Origin: Pseudaeromonas sharmana
Lineage (GTDB): Bacteria > Pseudomonadota > Gammaproteobacteria > Enterobacterales > Aeromonadaceae
Reading direction: 5' to 3'
Assembly: GCF_042649925.1 (NCBI RefSeq)
Contig: NZ_JBHSAF010000007.1
Location: 186,001-250,000, forward strand
Length of the DNA: 64,000 bases
Shown here: positions 33,118 to 41,575 of the stretch, piece after piece
Layout: every line of letters starts with the position of its first letter
Position numbering within the stretch: the stretch's first letter is position 1
Notes under the pieces: generated by a model
Databases searched by the model: none
The model's input: the letters and a program-made list of their open reading frames with translations, nothing else
What the model was told of the DNA's origin: nothing
Made by a program: the position numbers and the translations under genes

Positions 33118-33930
33118 ATGAGTGACATCATCAACAGTATCATCATGGGTATTGTCGAAGGCATTACCGAATTTTTGCCCGTTTCGAGCACAGGCCACCT
33201 GATCGTGACGCAAGAAATTCTTGGCTTCAAAGGCAGTGACACGTTCGAAATTGTCATTCAACTCGGCGGTGTTCTGGCGGTCATGTGGTTCTACTTCCAG
33301 ACATTGTGGCAGCAGGCCAGCAACATTCATTCCGACAAGGAAGCCCAGCGCTTCTGGATGGGCGTGATTCTGGCGTTCCTGCCAGCGGCATTCGTCGGTC
33401 TGGCATTGCACAGTTACATCACCGAGTACCTGTTTAATGGTGTGACAGTGGCGATCAGCTTGATTGTCGGGGGTATCGTGATGTGGTGGATTGAAGGTCG
33501 CCCGCAGCCCGTTCAGCAGACGACCGAGTTGGCGCATGTCACACCTCGTCAAGCACTGGCTATCGGCATTGCTCAACTCTGCTCCCTGATACCTGGTGTC
33601 AGCCGCAGCGCATCAACCATCATGGGTGGCATGCTGGTTGGCTTAAACCGTCCAACCGCAACCGGGTTCAGCTTCTTCCTGTCGATCCCGACATTGGGTG
33701 CCGCCAGCCTCTATTCGTTGATGAAAGATCTCGATGGCGTCGGTGAACATGGCCTGCTGAACATCTCGATCGGGCTGATCACCTCGTTCGTCGTCAGCCT
33801 GCTCGCCATCGGCTGGCTGCTGCGTTATGTCAGCAAGAACAGTTTCCGCGGGTTTGCCGTCTACCGCATCATCGCCGGACTGGTGATCCTGGCGCTCACC
33901 TACAGCGGGTTCCTGCAAGTCTCCGCGTAA
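33118..33930 (+). CDS. uppP: Undecaprenyl-diphosphate phosphatase UppP (BacA)
   Basis: The 270-residue membrane protein has about eight helices and both family motifs: EGITEFLPVSSTGHLI near residue 17 and PGVSRSASTIMGGMLVGL near residue 160. It recycles undecaprenyl diphosphate to the monophosphate carrier at the membrane. That carrier is shared by peptidoglycan, the exopolysaccharide locus and the lipid-linked sugar operon at the end of this window. CCAGGA precedes the ATG. A GC-rich hairpin follows. Confidence 0.97.
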   Translation: MSDIINSIIMGIVEGITEFLPVSSTGHLIVTQEILGFKGSDTFEIVIQLGGVLAVMWFYFQTLWQQASNIHSDKEAQRFWMGVILAFLPAAFVGLALHSYITEYLFNGVTVAISLIVGGIVMWWIEGRPQPVQQTTELAHVTPRQALAIGIAQLCSLIPGVSRSASTIMGGMLVGLNRPTATGFSFFLSIPTLGAASLYSLMKDLDGVGEHGLLNISIGLITSFVVSLLAIGWLLRYVSKNSFRGFAVYRIIAGLVILALTYSGFLQVSA

Positions 33931-33952
33931 GCGACCGCATCATAGTGTTATA

Positions 33953-33977
33953 CAGGGGCTGCCACAGGCAGCCCCTG
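33953..33977 (+). terminator. Probable terminator after uppP
   Basis: CAGGGGCTGCC and GGCAGCCCCTG form a perfect 11-bp stem with an ACA loop, 22 bases after the uppP stop. The following sequence (ACGTTTATG) has only a short T-run, so termination may be partial. Confidence 0.6.
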
Positions 33978-34041
33978 ACGTTTATGTCAGCGTAACGTTC
34001 GGAGTCTACACTTGAAGCAGACTTCCGTTCCGGAGCGCACC

Positions 34042-36339
34042 ATGTCACCTGTTGCCCCCCCTGCAGATCTCCCCTTTGAGCGAGCGGCCCTGGCGACCAG
34101 CCGTCAGTTGATGGCATTGCCACTGCCCGATCCCGAGGACGAACAGGCGCTGGCGACACTCTGCCGACTGCTGCAAGACTGTACCCCCTTGCGGTATCTG
34201 GCGCTGGTGCTTTGCGAAGACGACGCACCTCGGCTCAAATCGGTGGCCGGCCTCAGCGGTTCAGCCCCAGAGCAACTGGTACTCAGTGAATGTCACAGCG
34301 AGCAACTCCCCCGTCAGCAAGGCTGGGGTTGGGCTCGTATCGAACACGGTGATTGGCGCGGCATCCTGGCCCAGACCCAGCCCAAGTATCAAGGCCTGCT
34401 GCAACACCTGCTGGAAGTCGTGGCCAGCCATTTTTCGTTATTGCAAGCCAATCACCTGTTGGAAATCACCAACTCACCCTTACTCAACCGGATTCCATTC
34501 TGGCAGGAAAAGATCGAGAGCTTCACCCGGTTACTCCGTCTTGGTGGTTCACTGCCCGCACGACAGCTTTTTGCGCAATTCGACTCTACCTTACGCTTCT
34601 GGATGGGCGCTCAGGAAGTGATGCTATTGCAACGCCGGGAGAGCCAGGTGATCTCCCTGTATCCGCAAAATAAGCACCTGACGGAGAGCCTGTTGCATGA
34701 GTTGGCCCAGCCTCAGGCTGTGCAGCGCGAAGAGGAGTGTTTGCACTGGTACAGCTTTCCCATCTTGATGAATCGTCAGTATTACTGCAGCCTCAGCGTG
34801 GCATTGAACAAGCCGTTAGTCACCGAAGACCGGCAGTTGTTACTGTTCATGGCCGAACAAGCGGGCCTGATGGCCGAGCTATATCAGCTACGTGATTTTA
34901 AACAGCACACCAAGGCTACATCGACACCGCAAGACAGCAGTGACAAACAGCGATTGCTGCAATTGCAACGCAGCAACCTGCGCCTGCAACGACAATTAAA
35001 ACAGCGAGAAGAGCTGGAGCGGGAACTGCAACTGGATGCCCAGAAGGACCCTCTGACCCAGTTGGCCAATCGAACCCTGTTTCTGCATCGGCTCGATCAC
35101 GCCCTCAAACACTACAAACGCTATCCCGAAGACGGTTTCGCCGTCCTGTTGATTGATCTGGTGTCGCTGCGCCGGGTCAACGAGCAATACGGCGATGAGC
35201 TGGGCGATCTGCTGCTTAAACACATCGCTCATATTCTGCAAATCTGTATCCGGCAGAATGATTTGGTGGCGCGCCTGAGTGGCGATGAATTCATTCTGTT
35301 GCTGGATGCCAGTGCTCATGCCGAGCATATCACGCCGGTGATCAGCCGGATTCTGAACCAGTTACAACAGCCATTGCTGCTGGATGGCAATGAAGTCACG
35401 ATCCATGCCAACCTCGGCGTGGCCACAGCCTCCCCCACCGTTGACGAGGCAGCCCAATTACTGCGCCAGGCCGATATCGCCACCTTCCAGGCCAAACGAC
35501 GTGGCTTGAATCAGGCGGTATTCTACTCGGAGTTATGTGATGTACCGGATCACCTGTCGCCAGAGCAATCGCTACAACAGGCCCTGCAGGACAAACGAAT
35601 TCTGCCTTATGTGCAGCCAGTAATGCGTTTGAAGGACCGACGCATCAATCACATTGAACTGGTAGCCCGTCTGCTGGATAGCAGTGGAGAAGTGCAGGAT
35701 GCGATGGGTTTTATTCCGCTGGCTGAACAGAGTGACCTGATTCTCGAAATCGACAGGACCATGCTGCGCCATGCCTGCGGCCTGCTCACTGGGCTCTATC
35801 TGCCACTGATGCGCGAGCATAGCTTGCGATTAAGCCTGAACCTCTCCGGGCGACACCTGATCGACCGCAAACACATCCTCGAGCTGATAGAGATCATCCA
35901 GCAGGCGGATGTTTCCGCCAAACTGTTTATTTTCGAATTCAAAGAGCGCGATCTGATGCGACGAGATAACCAGACACTGACGCTGCTGCATGAGCTCAGA
36001 GCCAAGGGCGTCGGCATCGCCGTGGATGACTTCGGCACCGGTTTTGGTTCATTGAATTCGCTGTTCCACTACCCGGTCGACTTCATCAAGGTGGATGACA
36101 GTTTCACCCACCGCCTGTTGAAATCGCAGCGCGATCGCTCCCTGGTGCGAGCTATCCGCGACATCAGCCATGACCTCGGCATGCAGGTCGTCGCCGAGGG
36201 CGTGGAGGACAGGATTCAGTATCAGAAGTTGATGGAGCTGGGCTGTGATCTGGCACAAGGCCACTTTTTCTCTGCCCCCATGCCGGCTGACGCCCTGCTC
36301 AGCATCTTACCATCCCGGAGCGAACCCAAACCGACATAG
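34042..36339 (+). CDS. GGDEF-EAL domain protein (c-di-GMP turnover)
   Basis: The 765-residue protein has no membrane helix. A GAF-like region (about 30-280) comes first, then a coiled coil (about 285-330), a GGDEF domain (from DPLTQLANRTLF, about 335) and an EAL domain (about 515-755). The GGDEF motif reads SGDEF. The EAL motif reads ELVAR, but the other catalytic elements are present: NLSG, DDFGTG, FIKVD and AEGVE. It therefore looks like a phosphodiesterase with a modified or inactive cyclase half. The ATG at 34042 has GGAG six bases upstream and is preferred over a TTG at 34012. Confidence 0.92.
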   Translation: MSPVAPPADLPFERAALATSRQLMALPLPDPEDEQALATLCRLLQDCTPLRYLALVLCEDDAPRLKSVAGLSGSAPEQLVLSECHSEQLPRQQGWGWARIEHGDWRGILAQTQPKYQGLLQHLLEVVASHFSLLQANHLLEITNSPLLNRIPFWQEKIESFTRLLRLGGSLPARQLFAQFDSTLRFWMGAQEVMLLQRRESQVISLYPQNKHLTESLLHELAQPQAVQREEECLHWYSFPILMNRQYYCSLSVALNKPLVTEDRQLLLFMAEQAGLMAELYQLRDFKQHTKATSTPQDSSDKQRLLQLQRSNLRLQRQLKQREELERELQLDAQKDPLTQLANRTLFLHRLDHALKHYKRYPEDGFAVLLIDLVSLRRVNEQYGDELGDLLLKHIAHILQICIRQNDLVARLSGDEFILLLDASAHAEHITPVISRILNQLQQPLLLDGNEVTIHANLGVATASPTVDEAAQLLRQADIATFQAKRRGLNQAVFYSELCDVPDHLSPEQSLQQALQDKRILPYVQPVMRLKDRRINHIELVARLLDSSGEVQDAMGFIPLAEQSDLILEIDRTMLRHACGLLTGLYLPLMREHSLRLSLNLSGRHLIDRKHILELIEIIQQADVSAKLFIFEFKERDLMRRDNQTLTLLHELRAKGVGIAVDDFGTGFGSLNSLFHYPVDFIKVDDSFTHRLLKSQRDRSLVRAIRDISHDLGMQVVAEGVEDRIQYQKLMELGCDLAQGHFFSAPMPADALLSILPSRSEPKPT

Positions 36340-36368
36340 CCGTGATAGCCGTGATAGCCGTGATAGCC
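36337..36368. repeat. Tandem 9-bp repeat TAGCCGTGA
   Basis: Three perfect copies occupy 36337-36363, and a partial fourth (TAGCC) follows. The first three bases are the stop codon of the GGDEF-EAL gene. The rep gene ends eight bases further on the other strand. It is a simple slippage-type repeat, not a CRISPR or terminator. Confidence 0.9.
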
Positions 36369-36375
36369 ATTGCGG

Positions 36376-38412
36376 CTAATGACCCTCACCCCCCTTGTCG
36401 CGCAACAGCGCGCGCAGATTGGCAATACCGACCTGGGCTTTTTGCTGCCGCTGTTCGGCGCTCACCTCGCGTTTATCCCCTTCCCACTCCAGATCGTGCT
36501 GCGGTAGCTCCAGCAGAAAGCGGCTCGGCTCCGGACGCACCGATTCGCCGAACTGACGTCGCTCTTTGCACAGGATAAACGTCAGTTCGCTCTGGGCGCG
36601 GGTGATGCCGACATAGGCCAGCCGCCGCTCCTCATCGACATTGTCCTCGTCGATGCTGCTCTGGTGGGGCAGCAGCCCCTCTTCCATGCCGATCAGAAAC
36701 ACGTATGGAAACTCCAGCCCCTTGGAGGCGTGCAGCGTCATCAGCTGCACCTGATCGAGCTCAGCCTCCTCTTCATTGCGTTCCAGCATGTCGCGCAACG
36801 TCAACCGGCTGACCACTTCGTTCAGCGTCATCGGCTCAGTGCCTTCGGCCGGATCCCCCTCCAGCATGGTGGTGACCCAGCGGTAGAGGGTCGAAACGTT
36901 CTGCATCCGCATCTCGGCGGCCTTCGGGCTGGGCGAGGTTTCGTACAGCCACTCCTCGTAATGAATGTCGCGGATCAGATCGCGCACCGTCTCGATGGTG
37001 TTGCCACGTACCGCCTGATCGCCGAGGCGCACCAGCCAGTCGCAGAAGTGGCGCAGCGCCGCCAGGCCACGGCCATGCAGTACCTGCTCCAGACCGAGCT
37101 CGAAACTGGCGGCAAACAGGCTCTTGCCGCGCTCGTTCGCGTAGTGGCCGAGTTTTTCCAGCGTGGTCGGGCCGATCTCGCGGCGTGGCAGGTTGACCAC
37201 CCGCAAGAAGGCGTTATCGTCATCCGGATTCACCAGCAGGCGCAGGTAGGCCATGATGTCCTTGATTTCGCTGCGGGCGAAAAACGAGGTGCCCCCGCTC
37301 AGGCGATAGGGGATGCGGTTCTGCATCAGCACCTTCTCCAGCAGCCGCGACTGGTGGTTACCCCGATACAACACCGCATAGTCGGCCCAGCGACTGCGGT
37401 TCATGAAGCGGTGACCCATGATTTCCGCAGCGACACGCTCGGCCTCGTGCTCTTCGTTGCGCGCCGCCAGCACCCGCACCGGCTGACCATAGTCGAGCTC
37501 CGAGAACAGCTGCTTGTCGAAGACGTGCGGGTTGTTGGCGATCAGGATGTTGGCACACTTGAGGATGCGCCCCTTGGAGCGGTAGTTCTGCTCCAGCTTG
37601 ATCACATTCAGGCTCGGGAAATCCTGCTGCAACAGCACCAGGTTCTGCGGCCGCGCGCCGCGCCACGAATAGATTGACTGGTCGTCGTCCCCCACCACGG
37701 TGAAGCGGGCGCGCTGGCCGACCAGCAGCTTCACCAGCTCGTACTGGCTGGTATTGGTGTCCTGATATTCGTCGACCAGCAGGTACTGGATCTTCTGCTG
37801 CCAGCGCTCACGCACTTCGGCGTTGGTCTTCAGCAACAGTGTCGGCATCAGGATCAGGTCGTCAAAGTCCAGTGCATTGTACGCCGTCATCTGGCGCTGG
37901 TAGCGCTCATACAGCAACGCCAGCTGCTGCTCTTCGCTATCCCGAGCCCGCTTCAGCGCAACCCCGGGCAGTACCAGATCATTCTTCCAGTTGGAGATGG
38001 CGTTCAGCAGGCGGCCGAGTTGCTCCTTGTCGCCCTGCAGTTCGGTCTCGGTCAGCTCCTTGAGCAGCGCCATCTGGTCCTGGTCGTCAAACAATGAGAA
38101 GTTGGCCTTCAGGCGCAGCGCCTGATGCTCCTTGCGGATGATGTCGAGCCCGAGCGAGTGGAATGTGGAAACGATCAGCCCTTTTAGCAGCTTGCGATCC
38201 AGCGTCTGCGCTACCCGCTCCTTCATCTCTCGTGCCGCCTTGTTGGTGAAGGTGACGGCGCAGATGTTGCGCGCCGCATAGCCGCAGCGCTGGATCAGGT
38301 AGGCAATCTTGGTGGTGATGACCCGCGTTTTGCCGGATCCGGCACCGGCCAGCACCAGACAGGGCCCGGAGACAAACTCCACCGCCTGCTGCTGTCGCGT
38401 GTTCATTTTCAT
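36376..38412 (-). CDS. rep: ATP-dependent DNA helicase Rep
   Basis: The 678-residue UvrD-family helicase matches E. coli Rep closely: QQQAVEFVSGPCLVLAGAGS at the start, then GKTRVITTKIA, LLVDEYQDTNTSQYELVKLL, VVGDDDQSIYSWRGARPQNL, SGGTSFFARSEIKDIMAYLR and LYETSPSPKAAEMRMQNV. It moves 3' to 5' and helps replication forks pass bound proteins. The ATG at 38412 has GAGGAG upstream. An in-frame ATG at 38406 is also possible. It is convergent with the GGDEF-EAL gene and divergent from the FlxA-like gene. Confidence 0.98.
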   Translation of the reverse strand: MKMNTRQQQAVEFVSGPCLVLAGAGSGKTRVITTKIAYLIQRCGYAARNICAVTFTNKAAREMKERVAQTLDRKLLKGLIVSTFHSLGLDIIRKEHQALRLKANFSLFDDQDQMALLKELTETELQGDKEQLGRLLNAISNWKNDLVLPGVALKRARDSEEQQLALLYERYQRQMTAYNALDFDDLILMPTLLLKTNAEVRERWQQKIQYLLVDEYQDTNTSQYELVKLLVGQRARFTVVGDDDQSIYSWRGARPQNLVLLQQDFPSLNVIKLEQNYRSKGRILKCANILIANNPHVFDKQLFSELDYGQPVRVLAARNEEHEAERVAAEIMGHRFMNRSRWADYAVLYRGNHQSRLLEKVLMQNRIPYRLSGGTSFFARSEIKDIMAYLRLLVNPDDDNAFLRVVNLPRREIGPTTLEKLGHYANERGKSLFAASFELGLEQVLHGRGLAALRHFCDWLVRLGDQAVRGNTIETVRDLIRDIHYEEWLYETSPSPKAAEMRMQNVSTLYRWVTTMLEGDPAEGTEPMTLNEVVSRLTLRDMLERNEEEAELDQVQLMTLHASKGLEFPYVFLIGMEEGLLPHQSSIDEDNVDEERRLAYVGITRAQSELTFILCKERRQFGESVRPEPSRFLLELPQHDLEWEGDKREVSAEQRQQKAQVGIANLRALLRDKGGEGH

Positions 38413-38561
38413 CACCCACTCCTCACTGAATAAAACGGCTGATGATTGTAGCAAAAAGTCCTGCCGTAAGCGCCTTGGGTAAGGTCATGTAAAGAGGGTC
38501 AATCTCTCACCATGGCGACCGATAGCCAGCTGTCCATGGTGAAGAACGCAAGGAGATGAAG

Positions 38562-38999
38562 ATGCAAATCGGTAGCAGTGTAAGCACGCTCGCCAGCACC
38601 CTGACCAGTGCAAGCCAGAGCGTCTCGCAAAGCAGTACGCCTGACAGCAGCACCAGCAACACCAGTAGCAGTCAAAGCAGCAGTGATGTGGTCACCCTCT
38701 CGGCCGAAGGCAAGGCCATGCAACAGGCTGATGCCGCCAAGAGTAGCGCCAACGGCGCCAGTAGCAGTACCAGCAGTGAAGACGAGATCACCGAGTTGGA
38801 GGAAAAAATCGAGAAACTGGAACAGCAGATCGCAAAACTGGAGCAGGAAAAACAACAACTCGAGCGCCAGCAGCAACAAGGCACAGCGGCGACAGATGAC
38901 AGCACGCTGCAGCAGTTGGACAGCCAGATAAGCCAGCTGAGCCGGACCCAACAGCAGTACCAGCAGGAGCTCGAAACGCTAGAAAACAGTGCTAGCTGA
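38562..38999 (+). CDS. FlxA-like family protein, Ser-rich with coiled coil
   Basis: The 145-residue protein has a Ser/Thr-rich N-terminal half (about 1-75, SSTPDSSTSNTSSSQSS) and a heptad coiled coil (about 76-140, DEITELEEKIEKLEQQIAKL then EQEKQQLE). This composition is that of the FlxA-like family, whose founding member is a flagellar-regulon gene of unknown role in E. coli. There is no signal peptide. The ATG at 38562 is preferred over 38556 because AAGGAG lies six bases before it and only touches the earlier one. It is divergent from rep and upstream of csdA, apparently alone. Confidence 0.7.
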   Translation: MQIGSSVSTLASTLTSASQSVSQSSTPDSSTSNTSSSQSSSDVVTLSAEGKAMQQADAAKSSANGASSSTSSEDEITELEEKIEKLEQQIAKLEQEKQQLERQQQQGTAATDDSTLQQLDSQISQLSRTQQQYQQELETLENSAS

Positions 39000-39133
39000 T
39001 CACAAACTCACCTCATCGATGGTGCGGACTGACCCGCTCGCCAGTCCGCCGATGCGGCGATACGCCCATTGCCTTGCATCCAGGTTTTGCCGATCATAGA
39101 GATAACGCTTCTATACCGGATCGATGCCCGAGC

Positions 39134-40354
39134 ATGCTCTCCACCACCCAACTGACCGAACTGCGCGCCTGCTTTCCCGCACTGCATCAGAACATTAACT
39201 GTAACCAGTTGATTTATCTTGATAATGCTGCCACGACGCAAAAACCGTTAGCTGTGCTTGAGGCCATGGACCACTTTTACCGCACCGACAACGCCAACGT
39301 TCACCGCGCCGCCCACACGCTGAGTGCCCGCGCCACCACGGCGTTCGAGGCGGCACGCGAACGGGTGCGGCGCTTTCTCAATGCCGCCAGCAGCGACGAA
39401 ATCGTCTGGACCCGAGGCACGACAGAGGCGATCAACCTGGTGGCAGCCAGTTGGGGAGGCAGCCAGCTGCGAGCTGGCGACGAAATCCTGCTGTCGACGC
39501 TGGAGCATCATGCCAACATAGTGCCCTGGCAACTGCTCGCCGCCCGTACCGGAGCCGTGATCCGCGTGATCCCGCTGACCGCGGCCGGTACCCTCGACAT
39601 TGCCGCCGGTCTGGCGCTGATCGGCCCACGCACCCGCATGCTGGCTATCAGTCAGGTCTCGAACGCCCTTGGGGTGATCAATCCGCTCGGTGAGCTCTTG
39701 GCTGCCGCCCGCCACGTCGGCGCCCTGACACTGGTGGATGGCGCCCAGGCGGTCGGCCACCTGCCCGTGGATGTCCAGGCCCTCGGTTGCGATTTCTACA
39801 CCTTCTCCGGCCACAAGGTGTATGGACCGACCGGTATCGGCGTGCTGTATGGCCGCCGCGACGTGCTCGAAGGCATGCCCCCATGGCAAGGCGGTGGCGA
39901 GATGATTCGCCACGTCAGTTTCGCCGGCAGCACCTGGAATCGCATCCCGCTGCGCTTTGAGGCCGGCACGCCGCCCATCGCCGAGGCCATCGGGCTGGCG
40001 GCGGCGCTGGAGTTTATCGCGACCCTGCCCGTCGGCTGGCGTGAACATGAGGCACGGTTGCGCGATCGGCTGCTGGCCGGTCTCGCCGCCTTGCCATTTG
40101 TCGAGGTGCTGGCTCCCACCGCCGAGCGGGTCGGGGTAGTGTCACTGCGGCTGGGCGATATCCACCCTCAGGATGCCGGTGAGCTGCTGGATCAGATGGG
40201 GATTGCCAGCCGCGTCGGCCACCACTGTGCCATGCCGCTGATGCAGGCGCTGGGTGTGGAGGGCACCTTGCGACTGTCGCTGGCCCTGTACAATACCGAG
40301 CAGGAAGTCGACGCCGTACTGGCGGCGCTGGCCCGCTTACCCGATTTTTTCTGA
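39134..40354 (+). CDS. csdA: Cysteine desulfurase CsdA
   Basis: The 406-residue PLP enzyme has the class V aminotransferase plan: IYLDNAATTQKP, NVHRAAHTLS, ARTGAVIRVIPL, DGAQAVGHLPVDVQALG, then SGHKVYGPTGIGVLYG with the PLP lysine, and RVGHHCAMPLM with the reactive cysteine. It removes sulfur from cysteine and passes it to CsdE. The pairing with csdE 17 bp downstream identifies it as CsdA rather than a lone SufS. The ribosome-binding site is weak. Confidence 0.94.
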   Translation: MLSTTQLTELRACFPALHQNINCNQLIYLDNAATTQKPLAVLEAMDHFYRTDNANVHRAAHTLSARATTAFEAARERVRRFLNAASSDEIVWTRGTTEAINLVAASWGGSQLRAGDEILLSTLEHHANIVPWQLLAARTGAVIRVIPLTAAGTLDIAAGLALIGPRTRMLAISQVSNALGVINPLGELLAAARHVGALTLVDGAQAVGHLPVDVQALGCDFYTFSGHKVYGPTGIGVLYGRRDVLEGMPPWQGGGEMIRHVSFAGSTWNRIPLRFEAGTPPIAEAIGLAAALEFIATLPVGWREHEARLRDRLLAGLAALPFVEVLAPTAERVGVVSLRLGDIHPQDAGELLDQMGIASRVGHHCAMPLMQALGVEGTLRLSLALYNTEQEVDAVLAALARLPDFF

Positions 40355-40371
40355 GCCGAGGAGCCCGCCAG

Positions 40372-40836
40372 ATGACCGATCACACTGCCTTTTTACGTCA
40401 GCACCCGCTAGGACAGGCGGATTTGAACGCCGACAGCGTGCTGGCGCGGTTCCGTCAGGCCGGAGCCTGGGAGGCGCGCTACCGCGAGCTGATCCTGCTC
40501 GGCAAACAGCTGCCGGCGATCCCGCTGGACTGGCGCGGCGAGGAACAGGAGCTGGCCGGCTGCGAGAGCCAGGTATGGCTGCTGGGCGAACAGGATGACG
40601 AAGGTATCTGGCACTTTGCCGCCGACAGTGAAGCACGCATCGTCCGCGGCTTGCTGGCGGTCGTGCTGGCAGCGCTAAATCATCACAGCGCCGCCGCGAT
40701 TCAGCAGTTCGATATCGAGGCCTACTTCGACGCGCTGCAGTTGGCCAAACACCTGAGTCCGTCGCGCGGCAATGGCTTGCGCGCCATGGTAGATGCGATC
40801 CGCGAGCGCGTTTCCGCAGCGACAGACATCACTTAA
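40372..40836 (+). CDS. csdE: CsdE, SufE-family sulfur acceptor
   Basis: The 154-residue SufE-like protein has its sulfur-accepting Cys64 in LAGCESQVWL, preceded by ELILLGKQLPAIP. It takes the persulfide from CsdA. In E. coli csdA and csdE are followed directly by the convergent csdL/tcdA. Here that gene lies 17.6 kb away, beyond the aryl polyene cluster. Confidence 0.95.
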   Translation: MTDHTAFLRQHPLGQADLNADSVLARFRQAGAWEARYRELILLGKQLPAIPLDWRGEEQELAGCESQVWLLGEQDDEGIWHFAADSEARIVRGLLAVVLAALNHHSAAAIQQFDIEAYFDALQLAKHLSPSRGNGLRAMVDAIRERVSAATDIT

Positions 40837-40860
40837 TTTAATGAAAAATAACAAAAAATA

Positions 40861-40889
40861 TTGCTGATGCCCGCTAATTTACTATGCTG
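40861..40889 (+). promoter_or_regulatory. Candidate sigma-70 promoter of the lipoprotein gene
   Basis: TTGCTG and TATGCT are separated by 17 bases and would give a short 5' leader of about 25 bases before the gene at 40919. The local sequence is AT-rich. It is a consensus match only. Confidence 0.5.
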
Positions 40890-40918
40890 GTCGGCCAACA
40901 AAATACAAGGATAAAACG

Positions 40919-41359
40919 ATGCTCTCCCAATTCAAAACTCCCCTGCTGCTACTCAGCAGCCTGGCGTTGTGTGCCTGCTCGGCGGTGACACAACTGAGTT
41001 CAACCCAGAGCGATGCGACCATCACCATCAAGGAAGGCAAACACTCCGGGAACCCACGCAGCGAGACATTGAAAACCACCAGCTTTGGCAACTACGAGTT
41101 CAAGGTCGAACAGCCACAGGGCAAAGTCCTGTACGGGGTGTTGCCGCTGAAATTCAATGGCGGTTATCTGGCGGCCGACATTCTGTTCTTCGCACCCGCG
41201 GCCTTCTTCAATCTGCGCGAAGTCTATCCATATTACGAGTTCGATACCGAGAAAGGCGTCGTCCGCTACAAGAACAAACCTCAGGACTCCTGGCTGGAAT
41301 ATGCCCCCCTGGCGGCGGAATCCGAGCGCGCTAAAGCCTACTTCAACGCCAAGCCATAA
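40919..41359 (+). CDS. Uncharacterised lipoprotein
   Basis: The 146-residue protein has a lipoprotein signal with lipobox ALCAC near residue 19. The mature domain is beta-rich, with one hydrophobic stretch (about 80-102, GGYLAADILFFAPAAFFNLR) followed by YPYYEFD. I do not recognise the family. An upstream promoter suggests it is expressed alone. The neighbouring aryl polyene cluster starts on the opposite strand about 215 bp away, and there is no sign that they act together. Confidence 0.75.
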   Translation: MLSQFKTPLLLLSSLALCACSAVTQLSSTQSDATITIKEGKHSGNPRSETLKTTSFGNYEFKVEQPQGKVLYGVLPLKFNGGYLAADILFFAPAAFFNLREVYPYYEFDTEKGVVRYKNKPQDSWLEYAPLAAESERAKAYFNAKP

Positions 41360-41470
41360 GGTTGGTGTGCCAAGGACCATTAACCAGATGTCCAAGGGCC
41401 AAGACCCTGCACTCAAGGAACAGGCTGCAAGGTTGTCCGTACCAACAGGCCGTCAACCCCTCATGGGGCC

Positions 41471-41496
41471 CGATGGCGGCATTCTTGCCGCCATCG
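41471..41496. terminator. Perfect 10-bp hairpin between the lipoprotein gene and the aryl polyene operon
   Basis: CGATGGCGGC and GCCGCCATCG pair around a six-base loop, in the 216-bp gap between two convergent genes. It has no clear T-run, so it is a bidirectional terminator candidate without the usual tail. The rest of this gap shows no gene. Confidence 0.4.
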
Positions 41497-41575
41497 GTTG
41501 GATCAATGGGAACAGCACCTGCCTGTCTGCTCACCATTCGGCTGTGGGCCGCTATCGTCACGCATAGCAGCAGCC

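Noticed and set aside
36337..36368. CRISPR array
   Set aside because: The repeat unit is only nine bases and there are no spacers or cas genes.
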